Assembly: GCA_900757595.1 (NCBI GenBank)
Contig: CAAEOL010000050.1
Location: 1-16,664 of the forward strand
Source of the DNA: an uncultured Collinsella sp.
GTDB taxonomy: Bacteria; Actinomycetota; Coriobacteriia; Coriobacteriales; Coriobacteriaceae
Reading direction: 5' to 3'
Length of the DNA: 16,664 nucleotides
Within the stretch, counting starts at the first letter, position 1. Each line of letters opens with the position of its first letter. Shown here piece by piece: positions 15,111 to 16,664 of this stretch. Below the pieces are notes generated by a model. That model searched no databases, was not told the DNA's origin, and saw nothing but the letters and a program-made list of their open reading frames with translations. The translations under genes were made by a program, and so were the position numbers.

Positions 15111-15142
15111 CAAGCAGGGAAGGCCAAAACCTCCCCTGCTTG
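15111..15142 (-). promoter_or_regulatory. 13-bp hairpin after the binding-protein gene
   Basis: Positions 15111-15123 pair with 15130-15142 around a six-base loop. The one mispair is a G-U wobble in minus-strand RNA, the strand on which the liv genes are transcribed. No T-tract follows. A stable stem after the first gene is a common way to protect binding-protein mRNA so that it outnumbers the membrane subunits; that role here is inferred. Confidence 0.6.
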
Positions 15143-15173
15143 GGATCAAAACCGCTCTATGTAAGGCGGCCTA

Positions 15174-16361
15174 TTAGGCCTGTACGTACTTGCCGTCGGT
15201 AATGACGTACGCCGTCGGGTCCTTCTGAACCTGGCCCTTGTCGTTCCAGGAGAGCTTGCCAGTCAGACCGTCAACGGTAATCTTGCGCATAGCCTCGGGA
15301 AGCTTCTCGGCAACCTCGGTGGGGTCGGCGTCGACACCCAGGCCGGCCTCCTTGAGAGCCTCGACCACAGCATGCACGCCGTCGTAGGCGTCAGCGGCAA
15401 ACTGGTCGGGGGTATCGCCGTACTTATCCTTGTAAGCGTTGACGAAGTCGGCGTTCTTCTCGTCGTCGGCGGAGAACGGGGTCATGAGCAGCAGACCCTC
15501 GGCAAGAGAGGTGTCGAAGCCCTCAACGCCCAGGATGCCGTCCATGCCGTCGCAGCCCATCATCTTGACGTCGTAGCCCATGTCCTTGGCGTTCTTGAGC
15601 AGGACGGACGCCGGCGTGTAGTAGATCGGCGCAAAGATCATGGTGGCGCCTGCCTGCTTGGCCTTGGTCAGCTGGTTGGTAAAGCTCGTGGCGGAGTCGT
15701 CCTTAAAGGTCTCCTCGTCGACAATCTCGAGCTTGGACTTAGCGGCCTGGGCCTTAAAGGAATCTGCGATGCCCGAAGAATAGGCGTCGCCGGAGTTATA
15801 GAACAGCACGAACTTCTCGTCCGCATATTTCTCTGCCAGGAACTTGGCAGCGTTGACACCCTGGTTGGGGTCGGTAAAGCAAACCTGGAAGACGCAATCC
15901 TTGCCCTTGGTAACGTCCTCGGAAGACGCGGACGGGGTGATCATGAACGTCTCGGGGTCGTTACCGCACTCAGCAGCAACGGCGACCGACGCACCCGTGG
16001 TGGTCGGACCGACGAGGGCCTGCATGCCCCAGTCGAGCAGGGTGTTGAAGGCGTTGACGGCCTTCTCGCCGTCGGCCTGGTCGTCCTCGGCCTTGCTGGC
16101 AAGCGGCAGCTCATTGGTCGAGAAATCCTTGCAGCCAAGCTCGACAGCCTGTGTAACGGACTTGCCGTAGGACGCGTTGGCGCCGGTCAGCGGGCCGATG
16201 GTGCCGATCTTAAACGAAGCGCCGCCCGACGCGGAACCGCTGTCGCCGCCGTTGGAGGAGCAGCCAGCTAGAATGGACATCGCCCCCAGACCTGCTGCGC
16301 TCGCGATAACGCTCCTGCGATTCATAACAGGGTTCAATGACTTACCGGTGAGGCTCGACAT
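15174..16361 (-). CDS. livK: branched-chain amino acid ABC substrate-binding lipoprotein
   Basis: This 395-residue periplasmic-binding-protein-like receptor captures the substrate for the LivHMGF importer. Its N-terminus carries NRRSVIAS (14-21), a twin-arginine-like motif, then a hydrophobic stretch and lipobox LAGC with Cys34, so the mature protein is likely a membrane-anchored lipoprotein. The mature start ASFKIGTIGPLTGANASYGK is typical of Leu/Ile/Val-type binding proteins (PBP1 fold), and DAYDGVHAVVEAL near the C-terminus also fits. The exact ligand is not deducible. The ATG at 16361 has GAGGAG six bases upstream; the alternative ATG at 16325 has none. It is first in the operon and resembles the truncated gene just upstream. 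Confidence 0.93.
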   Translation of the reverse strand: MSSLTGKSLNPVMNRRSVIASAAGLGAMSILAGCSSNGGDSGSASGGASFKIGTIGPLTGANASYGKSVTQAVELGCKDFSTNELPLASKAEDDQADGEKAVNAFNTLLDWGMQALVGPTTTGASVAVAAECGNDPETFMITPSASSEDVTKGKDCVFQVCFTDPNQGVNAAKFLAEKYADEKFVLFYNSGDAYSSGIADSFKAQAAKSKLEIVDEETFKDDSATSFTNQLTKAKQAGATMIFAPIYYTPASVLLKNAKDMGYDVKMMGCDGMDGILGVEGFDTSLAEGLLLMTPFSADDEKNADFVNAYKDKYGDTPDQFAADAYDGVHAVVEALKEAGLGVDADPTEVAEKLPEAMRKITVDGLTGKLSWNDKGQVQKDPTAYVITDGKYVQA

Positions 16362-16632
16362 GCGGCTCTCCTCTCAAATCTCGTCGGGTTTCGGTTACCC
16401 GACAGGCCATCCTTCGCCGTGTTCGGCGTTCGCAAAATACTAGACGCTTTAGTTAAGGAAAGTGGCGATTATTTCAACTTTTCTTTGGATTTGTTCATTT
16501 ATCCATAATTCTGCGTATTTCTATTACTTTATGCAGTAATGCCACTTTATTGTGTGAAAGTAATGTTTCCGTTCTGTTACAGGCGTCCCTGCCCTGAATA
16601 AAACGGCCTCACCGGTCGCGCTTTATGCGCAC
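16362..16632 (-). promoter_or_regulatory. leader and promoter region of the liv operon
   Basis: This gap separates two binding-protein genes. The half from about 16440 to 16580 is AT-rich and should hold the promoter, but no convincing -35/-10 pair stands out; TAGTAT at 16442-16437 is the best -10-like hexamer. The 5' leader then carries two hairpins, 16415-16428 (CGCCG, four-base loop, CGGCG) and 16383-16403 (7-bp stem), just before the ribosome site. At the far end, after the upstream gene's stop, GCGC stems at about 16617-16630 and a TTTT run near 16600 could form a weak terminator. Confidence 0.45.
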
Positions 16633-16664
16633 TTAGGCGGCGATGTACTTGCCGTCCTGGATCA
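16633..16664 (-). CDS. second substrate-binding protein, 3' end only
   Basis: The last 32 bases, read on the minus strand, give IQDGKYIAA followed by TAA, cut off by the window edge. This closely matches the C-terminus of the binding protein encoded at 15174-16361 (ITDGKYVQA then stop), so a paralogous substrate-binding protein most likely lies just outside, in the same orientation. Only about ten residues are visible, so family membership rests on this short match and on adjacency. Confidence 0.6.
   Translation of the reverse strand, partial: IQDGKYIAA

Noticed and set aside
16469..16498. Nine-codon frame (MNKSKEKLK) in the liv leader as an attenuator peptide
   Set aside because: It has no ribosome site and no run of Leu, Ile or Val codons, and no terminator/antiterminator pair is seen after it.
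1..16664. CRISPR array, tRNA or rRNA genes, or a transposase
   Set aside because: I saw no regularly spaced repeats, tRNA-like folds with conserved arms, rRNA-like stretches or transposase motifs in the window.

Overview
The window looks like chromosome from a high-GC gut actinobacterium of class Coriobacteriia, most likely Collinsella or a close relative. This is inferred from the base composition, the GGAGG-type ribosome sites, a RecJ-Rel-metallohydrolase gene order and a complete Liv-type amino-acid importer. No rRNA or other definitive taxonomic marker is present, so the genus is a guess.

Layout. Positions 1-200 are non-coding and hold a GC-rich hairpin. Positions 201-6684 are a minus-strand stress and repair operon, read right to left: a possible 21-codon leader ORF, a RecJ exonuclease fused to a RecQ-like DEAH helicase, the bifunctional (p)ppGpp synthetase/hydrolase Rel, and a glyoxalase-II-like metallo-beta-lactamase-fold hydrolase. 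A 12-bp perfect hairpin separates the last two. A divergent plus-strand BASS-family transporter (6909-7907) converges on a minus-strand pair, cutC and a GalT/HIT-like DUF4931 protein (7938-9416).

The accessory-looking part is 9449-11450. Two 94-nt copies of one palindromic element (a 21-bp stem with a 25-nt loop) lie in the same orientation either side of one gene. That gene encodes a secreted, propeller-like, single-pass membrane protein with a cytoplasmic zinc ribbon. Its extracellular part is strikingly AT-rich, while its ends match the host composition.

Positions 11500-16361 are a minus-strand branched-chain or related amino-acid ABC importer, in transcription order binding protein, livH, livM, livG, livF. 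Paired hairpins lie between the binding-protein gene and livH, and a strong rho-independent terminator follows livF. The last 32 bases of the window are the 3' end of a second, similar binding-protein gene, so the system apparently has tandem binding proteins.

The core genes are conventional. The items most worth following up are the repeat-flanked surface-protein gene, the RecJ-helicase fusion with its overlapping leader ORF, and the Cys-rich insertion in CutC.
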